A stretch of DNA of 64,000 nucleotides from Mycolicibacterium wolinskyi (GTDB lineage Bacteria; Actinomycetota; Actinomycetes; Mycobacteriales; Mycobacteriaceae), in contig NZ_LQQA01000013.1 of assembly GCF_002101965.1 (NCBI RefSeq), forward strand, positions 1 through 64,000, in the 5' to 3' direction. Shown here piece by piece: positions 15,994 to 25,613 of the stretch (within the stretch, counting starts at the first letter, position 1; each line of letters begins with the position of its first letter). A program made the translations under genes and the position numbers. Under the pieces are notes generated by a model. The model was not told where the DNA came from. It saw nothing but the letters and a program-made list of their open reading frames with translations, and made no database searches.

Positions 15994-16885
15994 CGATCGG
16001 TGTCAAGATCATCGGGTTTGCTGACAGCGTTGCAGATTCGAGCAGTCCGTACCGAATCCGTAATCGTCGTGCGCCAATACTGCTATCTACCACCACATAT
16101 AGCCACACAGCAACGCGCGATGGATTGCCGAACGTTCGCAGGTTGGGCTAGCTGTCGTGAGAGGCCTACCCGGGTCGGGTTTCTATTCTTGCAACCGCCT
16201 ACCGTTTTCTGAAACCGGCGAGGAACCGCCCTCCGGGGGCGTCGAGCAGAACCACGCATCAACCCGGAGAGCGGCTCCATCTTCCGGCGAGCCGCCCCGA
16301 CCGAAGCTGTCGGGGGGACGAATCGGTCGACAGGCAACCACCACCACCGAGGCTACCTCACCACAGCAGCATCTAACCGTCGCCGTAGCAAATTTCCTGC
16401 CTTCGGCTTCGGCTCACGCAACCATTGACCGGCGAACGTTTCCGAACTGCCGATGTCCTTGACACCAACACGGGTTCGTACCATATCCTCGGCTAGTCAT
16501 TCGCTTCCATCCGGACCGAGCGACCGATATGAGCAAATGAATCTGCTAGTGCTTCAGCAGCTGTGATCGCACGGTCGACGTCTCGAGGCGGCGGCCGCGC
16601 CGCACCGGCGCCGCATCGATCGCTGTAAAACCTGTCCCCACAGCATGTCCGACCCTAGATTTGCCGAGCGAGCGGCAGAGACGTCGCCGTGGCAGTCCCA
16701 GGCAAGCGCTGTTCATCGAATTTATTGCCGAATTCGACAGTGCTGCACGATAATTCACCGGCAAGCAATCTGAGTTGGATCGATTAGGCGGCACAGTGGG
16801 CAACAGCAAGGGATTTCAGAGCCGCCTCACACCGAACCGAGCGGGCCGATAGAACTCCCGTCCATCGGTCCTTTCTCCTGGGCGG
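15994..16885. other. gene-poor stretch of lower GC, no credible coding sequence
   Basis: No open frame here has a convincing start, ribosome site or protein-like composition. The DNA looks less GC-rich than its surroundings. It contains the TTGACA upstream of the MspA-like gene (16001-16006). It also holds a second TTGACA (16459-16464) on the plus strand, followed 17 bases later by CATATC, which would start an RNA near 16493 with only very short ORFs. A GC hairpin (GCGGCTC ... GAGCCGC) lies near 16270. It looks like decayed or horizontally acquired DNA. Confidence 0.5.
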
Positions 16886-16913
16886 TTGACCGCGACAGGC
16901 ACGCGTGAATACT
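16886..16913 (+). promoter_or_regulatory. promoter of frameshifted three-helix gene
   Basis: A -35 TTGACC (16886-16891), a 16-base spacer and a -10 AATACT (16908-16913) predict initiation at about 16920-16921, exactly at ATG 16921. The promoter looks intact although the gene behind it is broken. Confidence 0.55.
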
Positions 16914-16920
16914 GGTGGTG

Positions 16921-17147
16921 ATGCGCGAGGTCGCCGAGCACGTGGTGTTGGCCGAGATCACCAACCGGCTGGTCTGGGAATTCCCGAGGTCAGACCTGCT
17001 CATGTCGATGACGCAGTGAGCCGCGCCTATGCGCGATTCGCTAACAGCCCGATCCGCGATTTTGTGCCGTTGTTCGTCGGGAAGCACGCGCGCCACAGCC
17101 TCGCACAGCGCCGCATCGCCGCATCACCGCCGACGTCTAACGCTTGA
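16921..17147 (+). pseudogene. frameshifted three-helix-bundle dimerisation protein
   Basis: Two overlapping frames together encode one small mycobacterial protein of the three-helix-bundle type. The first frame from ATG 16921 gives MREVAEHVVLAEITNRLVWE plus FP and then goes out of register, stopping at 17019. The next frame continues EVRPAHVDDAVSRAYARFAN and RDFVPLFVGKHAR to the TGA at 17147. Loss of one G in TTCCCGGAGGTC, which now reads TTCCCGAGGTC at 16980-16990, would explain the break. The joined product is ~75 residues, normal for the family. A sequencing error is the main alternative. Confidence 0.65.
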
Positions 17148-17203
17148 TTGAGTCGCCCCAGCACGTTCGGACGCCTCGGTGGGCGAGTCCGCAACCCCCA
17201 TGA

Positions 17204-18376
17204 TCACCCGCGTCGTCCGGCCCGCTCGGCGAAATCGTCCAGCGCATCCAAGATTTCAGGTGCACGCCAAGCACGGTTACGCGCTCGGTCGGTGAACTCG
17301 ACGACGATGCCGGCCTCGGCGAGAGGACCGATATAGCGTCGGGGGTGGTCGGTGGAGATGCCCAGCTCGTCGCGCAGGAGCACGCCGTTGACGACCGGCC
17401 GTCGGGTCAACAGGTCGGCAACTTTCCACGCTGCCGAGTCCGACCGTGCGGTGATCCGGTCATTCCAGCTCGCGCGGATCTCGCGCAGCTCAGTGATCAG
17501 CTTGCGGCCGTTGACAATTGCGCGCTTGCTGGCGTGGGCGAACCGCTCGACGATCGGTGCGAGATCGCCTTCTCGGTAGGCGGTGAGGGCGGCAAAGTAG
17601 CCGTCAGTATCCGATAGCAGCCCAGCGGACACGGGGACTGTCACCTGCCGCGCCAAGCCTTTGTTACGCAGCATCGACTGCACCAGAGCCCGCCCCGTGC
17701 GACCGTTGCCGTCGGTGAACGGATGGATGGTCTCGAATTGCGCATGGGCCACCGCGATCTGCGCAAGCAGGGCAACGTCGTCGCGAGCGGCGAAGGCGAT
17801 CAAATCGTCGATCGCGGCAGGAACTCGTTCGTGGCGGGGCGGAACGAACGTCGCGTTGAGCGGGCTGTTCCCGCCTCCGATCCACACCTGCTCGGTACGC
17901 CACCGCCCCGGAGTGTGATGCGACTGGCCGACCATCAGTGCGGCGTGCATGGCCAGGATCGCATCGGCGTCGACGCGATCTGACAGCTCGATGGCGGCGG
18001 TCATCGCTGCCGTGTTGGCGACTATCTGCTCGGCGTTGGCCTTTCCCTTAGCGCCTGGCAGTTCGGCCTCTGCGATGGATCGTGCGGACGCGGTGAGGTT
18101 CTCGATGCGCGAGCTGGCCGCGGACTCGCTACGCAGGAGCACAGCGGAGAACGGGGCGATCTCGCCTCCGAGTTCGGCGTCGAATCGAGTGATGGCGAGG
18201 CTGGCGTCCTCGGCAGCCGTGTACACATCCGACGGCAGCACCACCTGCAGGTCGGCGATAGCCGGGGGGATCGCTGCCCGGTACTGGCCGCCCCGACGAG
18301 ACGACCGGGAGTAGCTGCCGTCGTGGCTAGGCGTCCAGTGCAGTGTCTCGTAGCTGAGCGGAAGAAGTGTCGCCAT
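17204..18376 (-). CDS. Fic-family AMP-transferase with inhibitory motif and C-terminal winged helix
   Basis: A 390-residue Fic protein that transfers AMP (or another phosphoryl group) from a nucleotide to target protein hydroxyls. The core motif HPFTDGNGRTGR starts at His218. The self-inhibitory S/T-xxx-E-G/N helix is present near the N-terminus as Ser88 ... Glu92-Asn93 (SSRIEN), making it a class II Fic. Residues ~310-390 form a winged-helix-like region (VADLLTRRPVVNGVLLRDEL ... YIGPLAEAGIVVEF) that could bind DNA. ATG 18376 sits inside a four-copy operator array, so autoregulation is likely. It is next to tRNA-Ser(TGA), with the frameshifted gene on its other side, in an accessory setting. 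Confidence 0.92.
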   Translation of the reverse strand: MATLLPLSYETLHWTPSHDGSYSRSSRRGGQYRAAIPPAIADLQVVLPSDVYTAAEDASLAITRFDAELGGEIAPFSAVLLRSESAASSRIENLTASARSIAEAELPGAKGKANAEQIVANTAAMTAAIELSDRVDADAILAMHAALMVGQSHHTPGRWRTEQVWIGGGNSPLNATFVPPRHERVPAAIDDLIAFAARDDVALLAQIAVAHAQFETIHPFTDGNGRTGRALVQSMLRNKGLARQVTVPVSAGLLSDTDGYFAALTAYREGDLAPIVERFAHASKRAIVNGRKLITELREIRASWNDRITARSDSAAWKVADLLTRRPVVNGVLLRDELGISTDHPRRYIGPLAEAGIVVEFTDRARNRAWRAPEILDALDDFAERAGRRG

Positions 18377-18437
18377 ACGAAACTATAGCGACACTTGAGG
18401 CAGTAAGTGTCGCTATCGCAAGGGGAGAGCGACACTT
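18365..18437. promoter_or_regulatory. four-copy AAGTGTCGC operator array upstream of fic
   Basis: AAGTGTCGC occurs at 18365-18373 and 18405-18413, and its inverse GCGACACTT at 18388-18396 and 18429-18437. The middle pair forms a perfect inverted repeat with 12-base arms, ATAGCGACACTT (18385-18396) and AAGTGTCGCTAT (18405-18416), with an 8-base spacer. The first copy covers the fic start codon. The regular alternation suggests cooperative binding, most simply by the Fic C-terminal winged helix. Confidence 0.75.
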
Positions 18438-18452
18438 ATGCCTGACGTGTGG

Positions 18453-18539
18453 CGGTGGCGGAGGGATTTGAACCCCCGGACGGTGTTAGCCGTCTCTCGC
18501 TTTCAAGGCGAGTGCATTAGGCCGCTCTGCCACGCCACC
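18453..18539 (-). tRNA. tRNA-Ser(TGA)
   Basis: An 87-base class II tRNA with a long variable arm. The acceptor GGTGGCG (from 18539) pairs with CGCCACC (18460-18454), and the discriminator is G. The anticodon loop CTTGAAA gives TGA. It lies between fic and the MarR gene at the right edge of the accessory stretch. Confidence 0.97.
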
Positions 18540-18558
18540 GTCGACAAGAGTACGGCCT

Positions 18559-19071
18559 TCACACCCGGCCGATCTTGGCGGGCGGTGCTCCGTTCTTCAA
18601 CGCGGCGCTGATGCGGCGACAGTTCTCGCCCATCGCGGCCATCTGTGGGCGGGAAAGCCGACCGAGGAAGTGCGCGCGTACGCCCTGTCCATAGGTCACC
18701 ATCGCCTCACGGACGGCGGTCCTGCCGTCGTCGGTGATCGTGGCGATCACGCCGCGACCGTCGTCGGGACTGGCACACCTGGTCACCAGGTTCTGCACTT
18801 CGAGCCGACGGATCTGCCGGGTCACCCGGCTGGGCAATGACATCAGCCGCTCGGCGAGATCCCCCATCCGCGCCGAGCCGGTCGGTGACTTGTCCAGAAT
18901 GTCGAGCAGACGCACATCGTTGAGCGTCAGGTGATGCGCGTCGACAAGAGAGCGGTTCAACGTCGCATACAAGCGCAGGGCCGAGTCGAGGTAGTTCTGC
19001 CACGACCTCTGCTCGGCGATATCGAGACCCGGCATGTCACCAGCCGTGCGCCCCGCGATCATCCCCTCCAT
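18559..19071 (-). CDS. MarR-family transcriptional regulator
   Basis: A 170-residue winged-helix regulator: an N-terminal dimer helix (SWQNYLDSALRLYATLNRSL), then VDAHHLTLNDVRLLDILDK, the recognition helix region MGDLAERLMSLPSRVTRQIR and the wing CASPDDGRGVIATITDDG. MarR proteins typically repress a divergent gene and release DNA on binding phenolic or oxidant ligands. ATG 19071 lies seven bases after a -10-like TACGAT, so it is probably leaderless. It diverges from the quinone oxidoreductase at 19139, its most likely target. Confidence 0.88.
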   Translation of the reverse strand: MEGMIAGRTAGDMPGLDIAEQRSWQNYLDSALRLYATLNRSLVDAHHLTLNDVRLLDILDKSPTGSARMGDLAERLMSLPSRVTRQIRRLEVQNLVTRCASPDDGRGVIATITDDGRTAVREAMVTYGQGVRAHFLGRLSRPQMAAMGENCRRISAALKNGAPPAKIGRV

Positions 19072-19138
19072 GCGCGCAATCGTAAGGGACGTAAGTATTG
19101 CTGCGCGGGCGAAATTGCAGGGTTGTAGCGTTGATTTA

Positions 19139-20107
19139 ATGTATGCAATCGTTGCCGCCGCAGACGGACAACTGACCTGGGAAAACGTCGCCGATATCAC
19201 GGCAGCAAATTCTGAAATCCTGATCAAGGTTCACACCGCGGGCATCAACCGCGCGGACTTACTACAGGCCGCCGGAAAATACCCGCCCCCGCCTGGCGCC
19301 AGTGACATCATCGGTCTCGAGGTTTCCGGCACGATCGCGGCACTCGGTGACGGCGTGACCGGATGGTCGATCGGGCAACCTGTGTGCGCATTGCTGGCCG
19401 GGGGCGGTTATGCCGAGTACGTTTCGGTGCCCGCGGCCCAGGTGCTGCCGATCCCCGACGGCGTCAGTCTTCGCGACGCGGCCGGCCTCCCGGAAGTCGC
19501 GTGCACGGTCTGGTCCAATCTCGTCATGACGGCCGGGCTGTCCGCCGACCATCTGGTACTGCTGCACGGCGGTGCGAGCGGCATCGGCACCCACGCCGCC
19601 CAGGTCGCCCGCGCGATCGGCGCCCGGGTCGCGGTCACCGCGGGCTCCGCCGACAAGCTCGATCTGTGCCGCGATCTCGGGGCCGAGATCACCATCAACT
19701 ACCGGGACGAGGATTTCGTCGAACGACTGCGTGCCGAGAACTGCGCGGACGTGATCCTCGACATCATGGGCGCGGCATACCTGGAACGCAACGTCGACGC
19801 ACTCGCGGTCGGTGGCCGGCTCGTGATCATCGGCATGCAGGGCGGCATCAAGGCCGAACTCAACATCGCCAAACTGCTGGCCAAGCGGGCCGGCGTCATC
19901 GCGACCTCGTTGCGCCCCCGGCCCGTCGACGGTCCTGGCGGTAAAGGCGAGATCGTCGCGGCAGTGCGGGACAACGTCTGGCCGCTGATCGCCGAGGGCC
20001 GGGTCAAGCCGATCATCGGCGCCGAACTGCCCATCGAGCAGGCCCAGCGGGCCCACGAACTGCTGGCCTCGGGCGAGGTGTCGGGCAAGATCCTGCTGAC
20101 GGTCTAG
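19139..20107 (+). CDS. NAD(P)H-quinone oxidoreductase, MDR family (Rv3777 homologue)
   Basis: A 322-residue zinc-free medium-chain dehydrogenase/reductase of the quinone-oxidoreductase group, a cytosolic enzyme reducing quinones or enones with NADPH. Visible features are the GroES-like start with [20 protein letters not shown], the quinone-reductase stretch [20 protein letters not shown] and the nucleotide motif [23 protein letters not shown] 19139 follows a -10 box TAGCGT (19126-19131). The divergent MarR gene probably controls it. The stop overlaps the convergent aminotransferase-like gene by four bases. Confidence 0.9.
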   Translation: MYAIVAAADGQLTWENVADITAANSEILIKVHTAGINRADLLQAAGKYPPPPGASDIIGLEVSGTIAALGDGVTGWSIGQPVCALLAGGGYAEYVSVPAAQVLPIPDGVSLRDAAGLPEVACTVWSNLVMTAGLSADHLVLLHGGASGIGTHAAQVARAIGARVAVTAGSADKLDLCRDLGAEITINYRDEDFVERLRAENCADVILDIMGAAYLERNVDALAVGGRLVIIGMQGGIKAELNIAKLLAKRAGVIATSLRPRPVDGPGGKGEIVAAVRDNVWPLIAEGRVKPIIGAELPIEQAQRAHELLASGEVSGKILLTV

Positions 20108-21300
20108 CCCAGCGACGCGAGAGCACGCACGAGCTGGTCGACCTCGGCGGTGGTCGAGTAGTGCGAGAGCCCGACGGTCACCGCGCCACCGATGTCGTTG
20201 ACGCCGATCACGTCGAGCACGCGGGAACTGGCGTTGGATATCGCGAGGATCCCGTTGTCGGCCAGGCGCTGCACGACGCGCTCGGCCGGCACGTCACGCA
20301 CGGCGAAGCTCAGCACCGGAACCCGGGTCTCCGGGTTTCCGATCACCATCACCAACGGCAACGACCGCAGCGAGGTGAGGAGATATTCGAACAGCCGGCT
20401 CATGTACGCCGCGGCCGATTGCATTGAGACAGCGAGTCTTTCGCGTCGGGTGCCGTTCGCGGACTCGTCGAGGTTGGACAGGTACTCGATGCTGGCGACC
20501 ACGCCGCCGAGCAGGCCGAACTGGTGCACGCCCATCTCGAGGCGCGCCGGGCCGGTGGCGTAAGGATTCAGCGACACCGAACCGAACGAATCGATGAGCG
20601 ACGGATCCCGGAACACCAGGGCACCGATCGGCGGACCGCCCCACAGCACCGCGTTGAGCGCGACGACGTCGGCATCGATCTCGTTGAGGTCGAGCAGCCG
20701 GTAGGGCGCGGCGGCCGAATGATCGACCACCACGAGGCCACCCACCTCATGGGTCAGTTTGGTCACCTCACGCAGATCGGTGACCGTGCCCAGGGTCGAC
20801 GACGCCGACGCGATCGCCACGAGGCGGGTCGGCTTGTCGATCAGGCCTTCCCACTGCCAGGCCGGCAGCTCACCGGTCTCGATGTCGACCTCGGCCCACT
20901 TCACTTTGGCGCCATAACGATTCGCGGCCCGCAGCCACGGGGCGATGTTCGCCTCGTCGTCGAGCCGCGTCACCACCACCTCGTAACCCAGGCCGACCCG
21001 CGCCGACGACGCTTCGGCCAGTGAGGTCAGGAGATGGGCCCGGTCCGCGCCGAGCACCACGCCCCGCGGATCTCCGTTGACAAGATCGGCGACCGCCTGG
21101 CGGGCGGCGGTGAGGACGGCGGCACTGCGGCGCGCAGACGGATGCGGCCCGACCGCGGTCGGCATCGAACCACGGAATGCGGTCGAGACCGTCGTAGCGA
21201 CCGAGTCGGGTACCAACATGCCGTTCTGCGCATCGAAATGCACCCACCCATCGCCCAGAGAAGGGTGCAAGCCACGCACCCGGGCGACGTCGTATGCCAT
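20104..21300 (-). CDS. aminotransferase class V-fold protein lacking PLP lysine (Rv3778c homologue)
   Basis: A 398-residue protein with the full fold of cysteine desulfurases/class V aminotransferases: [15 protein letters not shown] at the N-terminus, the aspartate block [12 protein letters not shown] and a C-terminal domain ending [19 protein letters not shown]. Where the family carries the Schiff-base lysine (SGHK in SufS), it reads [14 protein letters not shown], with leucine at the Lys position. It may bind PLP without catalysis or have another role. ATG 21300 diverges from the Rv3779 homologue. The neighbourhood is the same as in M. tuberculosis, so the gene is conserved rather than a relic. 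Confidence 0.8.
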   Translation of the reverse strand: MAYDVARVRGLHPSLGDGWVHFDAQNGMLVPDSVATTVSTAFRGSMPTAVGPHPSARRSAAVLTAARQAVADLVNGDPRGVVLGADRAHLLTSLAEASSARVGLGYEVVVTRLDDEANIAPWLRAANRYGAKVKWAEVDIETGELPAWQWEGLIDKPTRLVAIASASSTLGTVTDLREVTKLTHEVGGLVVVDHSAAAPYRLLDLNEIDADVVALNAVLWGGPPIGALVFRDPSLIDSFGSVSLNPYATGPARLEMGVHQFGLLGGVVASIEYLSNLDESANGTRRERLAVSMQSAAAYMSRLFEYLLTSLRSLPLVMVIGNPETRVPVLSFAVRDVPAERVVQRLADNGILAISNASSRVLDVIGVNDIGGAVTVGLSHYSTTAEVDQLVRALASLG

Positions 21301-21424
21301 GCCAGCCACCTTAGAGCGTCCGCGAATATCACAAACCGACACGATTTGGTGGGCCCCCGACCGCACGTTTCCGCTACCGAGGCCATGCTCGGATCGGGTC
21401 GCCCTGGGCAGCCATACTAGTCCA

Positions 21425-23392
21425 GTGGGCTTCGGGTTCGGAGTGCTAATCGCACTGTTGTTGCTGGTTATCCCCGGGGCCTTGATCGCACGGGCCGGCG
21501 GGCTGACCTTGCCGACCGCCCTCGCAGTGGGTCCGGCCTTGACGTACGGGCTCGTCGCGCTGGCGATCGTTCCATTCGGAGCCCTTGGCGTGCCATGGAA
21601 CTCATGGTCGGCATTGTTTGCTGCGATCGTGCTCAGCGGCATGGCCGCCTGCGCGCACAGATTGTTTGCCCGCTACCGCAACCGCGACGCCGAGGCACTC
21701 GCCGCCTCGCGAGGCCCCGCCCTGGTCGTCGCGGCGGGTGTGGCGCTGGGTGCGCTGCTGATCTTCGCGGCGGCCGCGGCGGGCATAGCGCACTGGCAGT
21801 CGATTCCCAGCAATTGGGATTCCGTCTGGCACGCCAACACCGTGCGGTTCATCCTCGACACTGGTCAGGCCTCGCCGACGCACATGGGCGAGCTCCGCAA
21901 CGTCGAAACCCACGAGGCCCTCTACTACCCGTCGGCGTTCCACGCCCTTGCCGCGATTTTCAGTCAACTCACAGGAGCCGCGCCGACCACCGCCTACACG
22001 GTCAGCTCGGTCACCGCGGCGGTGTGGCTGTTCCCGAGCAGCGCCGCGATCCTCACTTGGCACGTGGTGCGCGGCCATGCCTCGCAATGGTGGACCGCGG
22101 GCGCGGCGGCGACGGCGGCCGCGCTGTCGGCCTCCTTCACCGCGCTGCCCTATGTCGAGTTCGACACCGCATCCATGCCGAACTTGGCGGCCTACGGCAT
22201 CGCGGTCCCCACCTTCGCGTTGATCACGTCCACCCTGCGCCACCGTGACCGCATTCCGCTGGCGGTGCTGGCCCTGCTCGGGGTGTTCTCGGTGCACATC
22301 ACGGGTGGCGTGGTGACGGTGCTGCTGGTCGGCGCCTGGTGGTTGTTCGGGGCGGTGTGGCGTCCGGTGCGTGGGCGACTGGCCGATTTCGTAACGCTGC
22401 TGCTCGTGGGCGCACCGACGGTCGCGGTACTGCTCCCGCAGTTCCTCGGCGTGCTGCAGCAGGCCGAGATCATCGTCGGGCATGCGTTCGTCACCCATGA
22501 AGGCAAGAAACGCGGGCTCATCGACGCCGTCCTCCAGCACACGCGCCATCTCAACGACTTCCCGATCCAGTGGGCGCTGATCGTCGCGGCCGCAGGCGGG
22601 GCGGCGTACCTGATTGCCAAGCGGATCTGGTGGCCGCTGGCGGTGTGGCTGCTGCTCGTCGTCTCGATCGTGCACTCGTCGGCGCCGTTTGGCGGTCCCG
22701 TGGGCACCGTCACCGGAGTGTTCAGCGACCTGTTCTACAGCGATCCGCGCCGGCTGTCCGCGGTGGTGACGCTGCTCCTGGTCGCGGCGGCAGGCATCGC
22801 GTTGTTCACCGTGGTCACCGTCGCGCTGTCATGGGTCCGCGGGCGGACCGGGCGAGGCCGTGACGCGACATGGTTGACCGTGACCGGCGTCGGGCTGGCG
22901 GTGATCTGCGTCGCCGGCGCCTGGCACTATTTTCCGCGGCACAAGTTCCTGTTCGGTGAGAAATACGACTCGGTGATCATGGACGCCAAGGATCTCGATG
23001 CCTTCGCGTTCCTCGCGGAGCTGCCCGACGCGCACACGACCGTGATCGGCAACGCCAACACCGACGGCACCGCCTGGATGTACGCGATTGCTGATCTGCG
23101 CCCGCTGTGGACCCACTACGACTACCCGGTACAGCAGGGACCCGGGTATAACCGGTTCATCTTCTGGGCATACGCCGATGACGCCGACACCGATCCGCGG
23201 GTTGCCGAAGCCATACGGGCGCTCAACATCCGCTACGTGATCACCAGCAGCCCGGTGGTGCGCGGGTTCGTCATGCCGGACGGGCTAGTGTCGCTAGATG
23301 CCTCACGGTCGTGGGAGAAGATCTACGACAACGGCGAGGACCGGATCTACCGCTGGCGCGGGGACGACGACCAACCGAACAACGACAAGTGA
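21425..23392 (+). CDS. GT-C polytopic glycosyltransferase, Rv3779 homologue
   Basis: A 655-residue integral membrane protein with about a dozen hydrophobic segments, beginning [21 protein letters not shown] soluble C-terminal domain (from ~500) follows. The first large extracytoplasmic loop has an acidic motif ([14 protein letters not shown]). In M. tuberculosis, Rv3779 is linked to adding galactosamine from a polyprenyl-phosphate donor to arabinogalactan; whether this species makes that substituent is unknown. GTG 21425 is chosen because a -10 box CATACT/TACTAG lies just upstream (21413-21420) and the hydrophobic N-terminus begins there. It opens a plus-strand run with bpa, wzt, glfT1 and wzm. 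Confidence 0.82.
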   Translation: MGFGFGVLIALLLLVIPGALIARAGGLTLPTALAVGPALTYGLVALAIVPFGALGVPWNSWSALFAAIVLSGMAACAHRLFARYRNRDAEALAASRGPALVVAAGVALGALLIFAAAAAGIAHWQSIPSNWDSVWHANTVRFILDTGQASPTHMGELRNVETHEALYYPSAFHALAAIFSQLTGAAPTTAYTVSSVTAAVWLFPSSAAILTWHVVRGHASQWWTAGAAATAAALSASFTALPYVEFDTASMPNLAAYGIAVPTFALITSTLRHRDRIPLAVLALLGVFSVHITGGVVTVLLVGAWWLFGAVWRPVRGRLADFVTLLLVGAPTVAVLLPQFLGVLQQAEIIVGHAFVTHEGKKRGLIDAVLQHTRHLNDFPIQWALIVAAAGGAAYLIAKRIWWPLAVWLLLVVSIVHSSAPFGGPVGTVTGVFSDLFYSDPRRLSAVVTLLLVAAAGIALFTVVTVALSWVRGRTGRGRDATWLTVTGVGLAVICVAGAWHYFPRHKFLFGEKYDSVIMDAKDLDAFAFLAELPDAHTTVIGNANTDGTAWMYAIADLRPLWTHYDYPVQQGPGYNRFIFWAYADDADTDPRVAEAIRALNIRYVITSSPVVRGFVMPDGLVSLDASRSWEKIYDNGEDRIYRWRGDDDQPNNDK

Positions 23393-23403
23393 CTGGGAAG
23401 GCC

Positions 23404-23925
23404 ATGACCATCAATCCGGACGACGACAACATCGAGATCCTGACCAGCGCGGCCGGCGACAACGAGGCCGAGGCCGACGCCGACGGCAAGTCGCTGACCG
23501 ACCTCGTCGAACAACCGGCGAAGGTCATGCGCATCGGAACGATGATCAAGCAGCTGCTGGAGGAGGTGCGCGCCGCTCCGCTCGACGACGCGAGCCGCAA
23601 CCGGCTGCGGGAGATCCACCGGACCAGCATCAGTGAGCTGGAGGACGGACTGGCGCCCGAGCTGCGCGAGGAACTGGAGCGGCTGACGCTGCCGTTCACC
23701 GACGACAACATTCCGTCCGATGCCGAGCTGCGCATCGCGCAAGCCCAGCTGGTCGGGTGGCTGGAGGGCTTGTTCCACGGCATCCAGACCGCGCTGTTCG
23801 CCCAGCAGATGGCGGCGCGGGCCCAGCTGGAGCAGATGCGCCAGGGGGCACTGCCGCCAGGGCTACAGGTACCGGGCGGCCAGCGCGGCGGCCCGTCACA
23901 CCCTGGCACCGGGCAGTACCTGTAG
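23404..23925 (+). CDS. bpa: bacterial proteasome activator Bpa/PafE
   Basis: A 173-residue protein matching Rv3780 (Bpa/PafE), the ATP-independent ring that opens the 20S proteasome gate and feeds it unfolded proteins. An acidic N-terminus (~1-35) is followed by a four-helix domain (VMRIGTMIKQLLEEV, LDDASRNRLREIHRTSISEL, AELRIAQAQLVGWLEGLFHG, QTALFAQQMAARAQLEQM). The extreme C-terminus is GQYL, the motif that inserts into proteasome alpha-subunit pockets. ATG 23404 is 12 bases after the upstream stop, with GGGAAGG as ribosome site. It is co-oriented with the export genes for no evident functional reason. Confidence 0.93.
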   Translation: MTINPDDDNIEILTSAAGDNEAEADADGKSLTDLVEQPAKVMRIGTMIKQLLEEVRAAPLDDASRNRLREIHRTSISELEDGLAPELREELERLTLPFTDDNIPSDAELRIAQAQLVGWLEGLFHGIQTALFAQQMAARAQLEQMRQGALPPGLQVPGGQRGGPSHPGTGQYL

Positions 23926-23932
23926 GTCACCG

Positions 23933-24727
23933 GTGTCTGATCCACACATCTCCACGCGCGATGCGTGGGTGGAGTTCCCCATCTTCGATGCCAAGTCGCG
24001 GTCGCTGAAGAAGGCGTTCCTGGGCAAGGCCGGCGGCGCGATCGGGCGCAACGAGTCCAACGTCGTCGTCATCGAGGCGCTGCGCGACATCACGATGTCG
24101 TTGGAGATGGGCGACCGCGTCGGGCTCGTCGGGCACAACGGCGCGGGCAAGTCCACGCTGCTGCGCCTGCTGTCGGGCATCTACGAACCGACGCGCGGCT
24201 CGGCGACCGTAACCGGCCGGGTGGCACCGGTTTTCGACCTCGGCGTCGGGATGGACCCGGAGATCTCCGGCTTCGAGAACATCATCATCCGCGGCTTGTT
24301 CCTCGGGCAGACCCGCAAGCAGATGTTGGCCAGAGTCGACGAGATCGCCGACTTCACCGAACTCGGCGACTACCTCTCGATGCCGCTGCGCACGTACTCG
24401 GCCGGCATGCGGGTGCGATTGGCGCTGGGGGTGGTGACCAGCATCGACCCGGAGATCCTCCTGCTCGACGAAGGCATCGGAGCGGTCGACGCCGAGTTCC
24501 TCAAAAAGGCGCAGACCCGCTTGCAGGATCTGGTCGAGCGGTCCGGAATCCTGGTGTTCGCAAGCCATTCCAATGAATTCCTGGCCCGGTTGTGCAAGAC
24601 GGCGATGTGGATCGACCATGGCACCATCAAGATGACGGGTGGGATCGAGGACGTCGTGCGCGCCTATGAGGGCGACGACGCCGCGCGGCATGTGCGTGAG
24701 GTGCTCGAGGAAACCGCGCGTGGCTGA
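23933..24727 (+). CDS. wzt: ABC transporter ATPase for galactan export (Wzt)
   Basis: A 264-residue ATPase (Rv3781/RfbE homologue), partner of Wzm in flipping the lipid-linked galactan precursor across the membrane. Walker A is GHNGAGKST, the signature is TYSAGMRVRLALG and Walker B is EILLLDEGIG, with a switch His in VFASHSNEF. It lacks a C-terminal carbohydrate-binding extension. GTG 23933 is seven bases after the bpa stop. It overlaps glfT1 by eight bases, so translation is coupled. Confidence 0.93.
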   Translation: MSDPHISTRDAWVEFPIFDAKSRSLKKAFLGKAGGAIGRNESNVVVIEALRDITMSLEMGDRVGLVGHNGAGKSTLLRLLSGIYEPTRGSATVTGRVAPVFDLGVGMDPEISGFENIIIRGLFLGQTRKQMLARVDEIADFTELGDYLSMPLRTYSAGMRVRLALGVVTSIDPEILLLDEGIGAVDAEFLKKAQTRLQDLVERSGILVFASHSNEFLARLCKTAMWIDHGTIKMTGGIEDVVRAYEGDDAARHVREVLEETARG

Positions 24728-25613
24728 TCTGGTGTGCGCGGTGGTGGTGACCCACCGGCGTCGCGAACTGCTGGCCAAATCGCTCGATGCGGTGGTGACG
24801 CAGGACTGTGCACCCGACCACCTGATCGTCGTCGACAACGACAACGATCCGGCGGTGCGCGACCTGGTGACCGGCCAGCCCATCCCGTCGACGTATCTCG
24901 GCTCGCGCCGAAACCTCGGTGGGGCAGGAGGTTTCGCACTGGGCATGTTGCACGCGCTGACGCTGGGGGCTGATTGGATCTGGCTTGCCGACGACGACGG
25001 CAGGCCAGCCGACGCCACGGTGCTGGGGACCCTGCTGGCATGCGCCGAACAGCACAGCCTGGCCGAGGTGTCACCGATGGTGTGCAACCTCGACGATCCT
25101 GAGCGGCTCGCCTTCCCGTTGCGCCGCGGCCTGGCGTGGCGACGCCTGGTCAGCGAGTTGCGTACCGAAGGAAGCGGTGATCTGTTGCCCGGCATCGCGT
25201 CGTTGTTCAACGGGGCGTTGTTCCGTGCCGCCACCGTGGACGCCGTCGGCGTCCCGGACCTGCGACTGTTCGTGCGCGGGGACGAAGTCGAACTGCACCG
25301 CAGGCTCGTCCGCTCCGGGCTTCCGTTCGGAACGTGCTTGACCGCAAGCTATTTGCATCCGTGCGGCACCGACGAGTTCAAACCCATCCTCGGCGGGCGC
25401 ATGCACACGCAGTATCCCGACGACGAGACCAAGCGCTTCTTCACCTACCGCAACCGTGGCTACCTGTTGTCCCAGCCGGGGCTACGCAAACTCCTGCCGC
25501 AGGAGTGGGTGCGCTTCGGCTGGTACTTTCTGGTGTCACGCCGCGACCCTGCGGGTCTGCGCGAGTGGATTCGCTTGCGGCGGTTGGGCAGACGCGAAAG
25601 GTTTCAGCGATGA
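24720..25613 (+). CDS. glfT1: galactofuranosyltransferase GlfT1
   Basis: A 297-residue GT2 enzyme (Rv3782 homologue) that adds the first galactofuranose residues from UDP-Galf to the decaprenyl-diphosphate rhamnosyl-GlcNAc acceptor. The nucleotide domain starts LVCAVVVTHRRRELLAKSLD, with the metal motif in IWLADDDGRP and an acceptor-side acidic block FVRGDEVELHRRL. A basic, amphipathic C-terminus (REWIRLRRLGRRERFQR) probably touches the membrane. GTG 24720 overlaps wzt; its stop overlaps the wzm start (ATGA). Confidence 0.93.
   Translation: MADLVCAVVVTHRRRELLAKSLDAVVTQDCAPDHLIVVDNDNDPAVRDLVTGQPIPSTYLGSRRNLGGAGGFALGMLHALTLGADWIWLADDDGRPADATVLGTLLACAEQHSLAEVSPMVCNLDDPERLAFPLRRGLAWRRLVSELRTEGSGDLLPGIASLFNGALFRAATVDAVGVPDLRLFVRGDEVELHRRLVRSGLPFGTCLTASYLHPCGTDEFKPILGGRMHTQYPDDETKRFFTYRNRGYLLSQPGLRKLLPQEWVRFGWYFLVSRRDPAGLREWIRLRRLGRRERFQR

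Noticed and set aside
16083..16809. Short frames of 84-101 codons in the 16 kb gap
   Set aside because: No ribosome site, no leaderless promoter at their starts and no recognisable segments.
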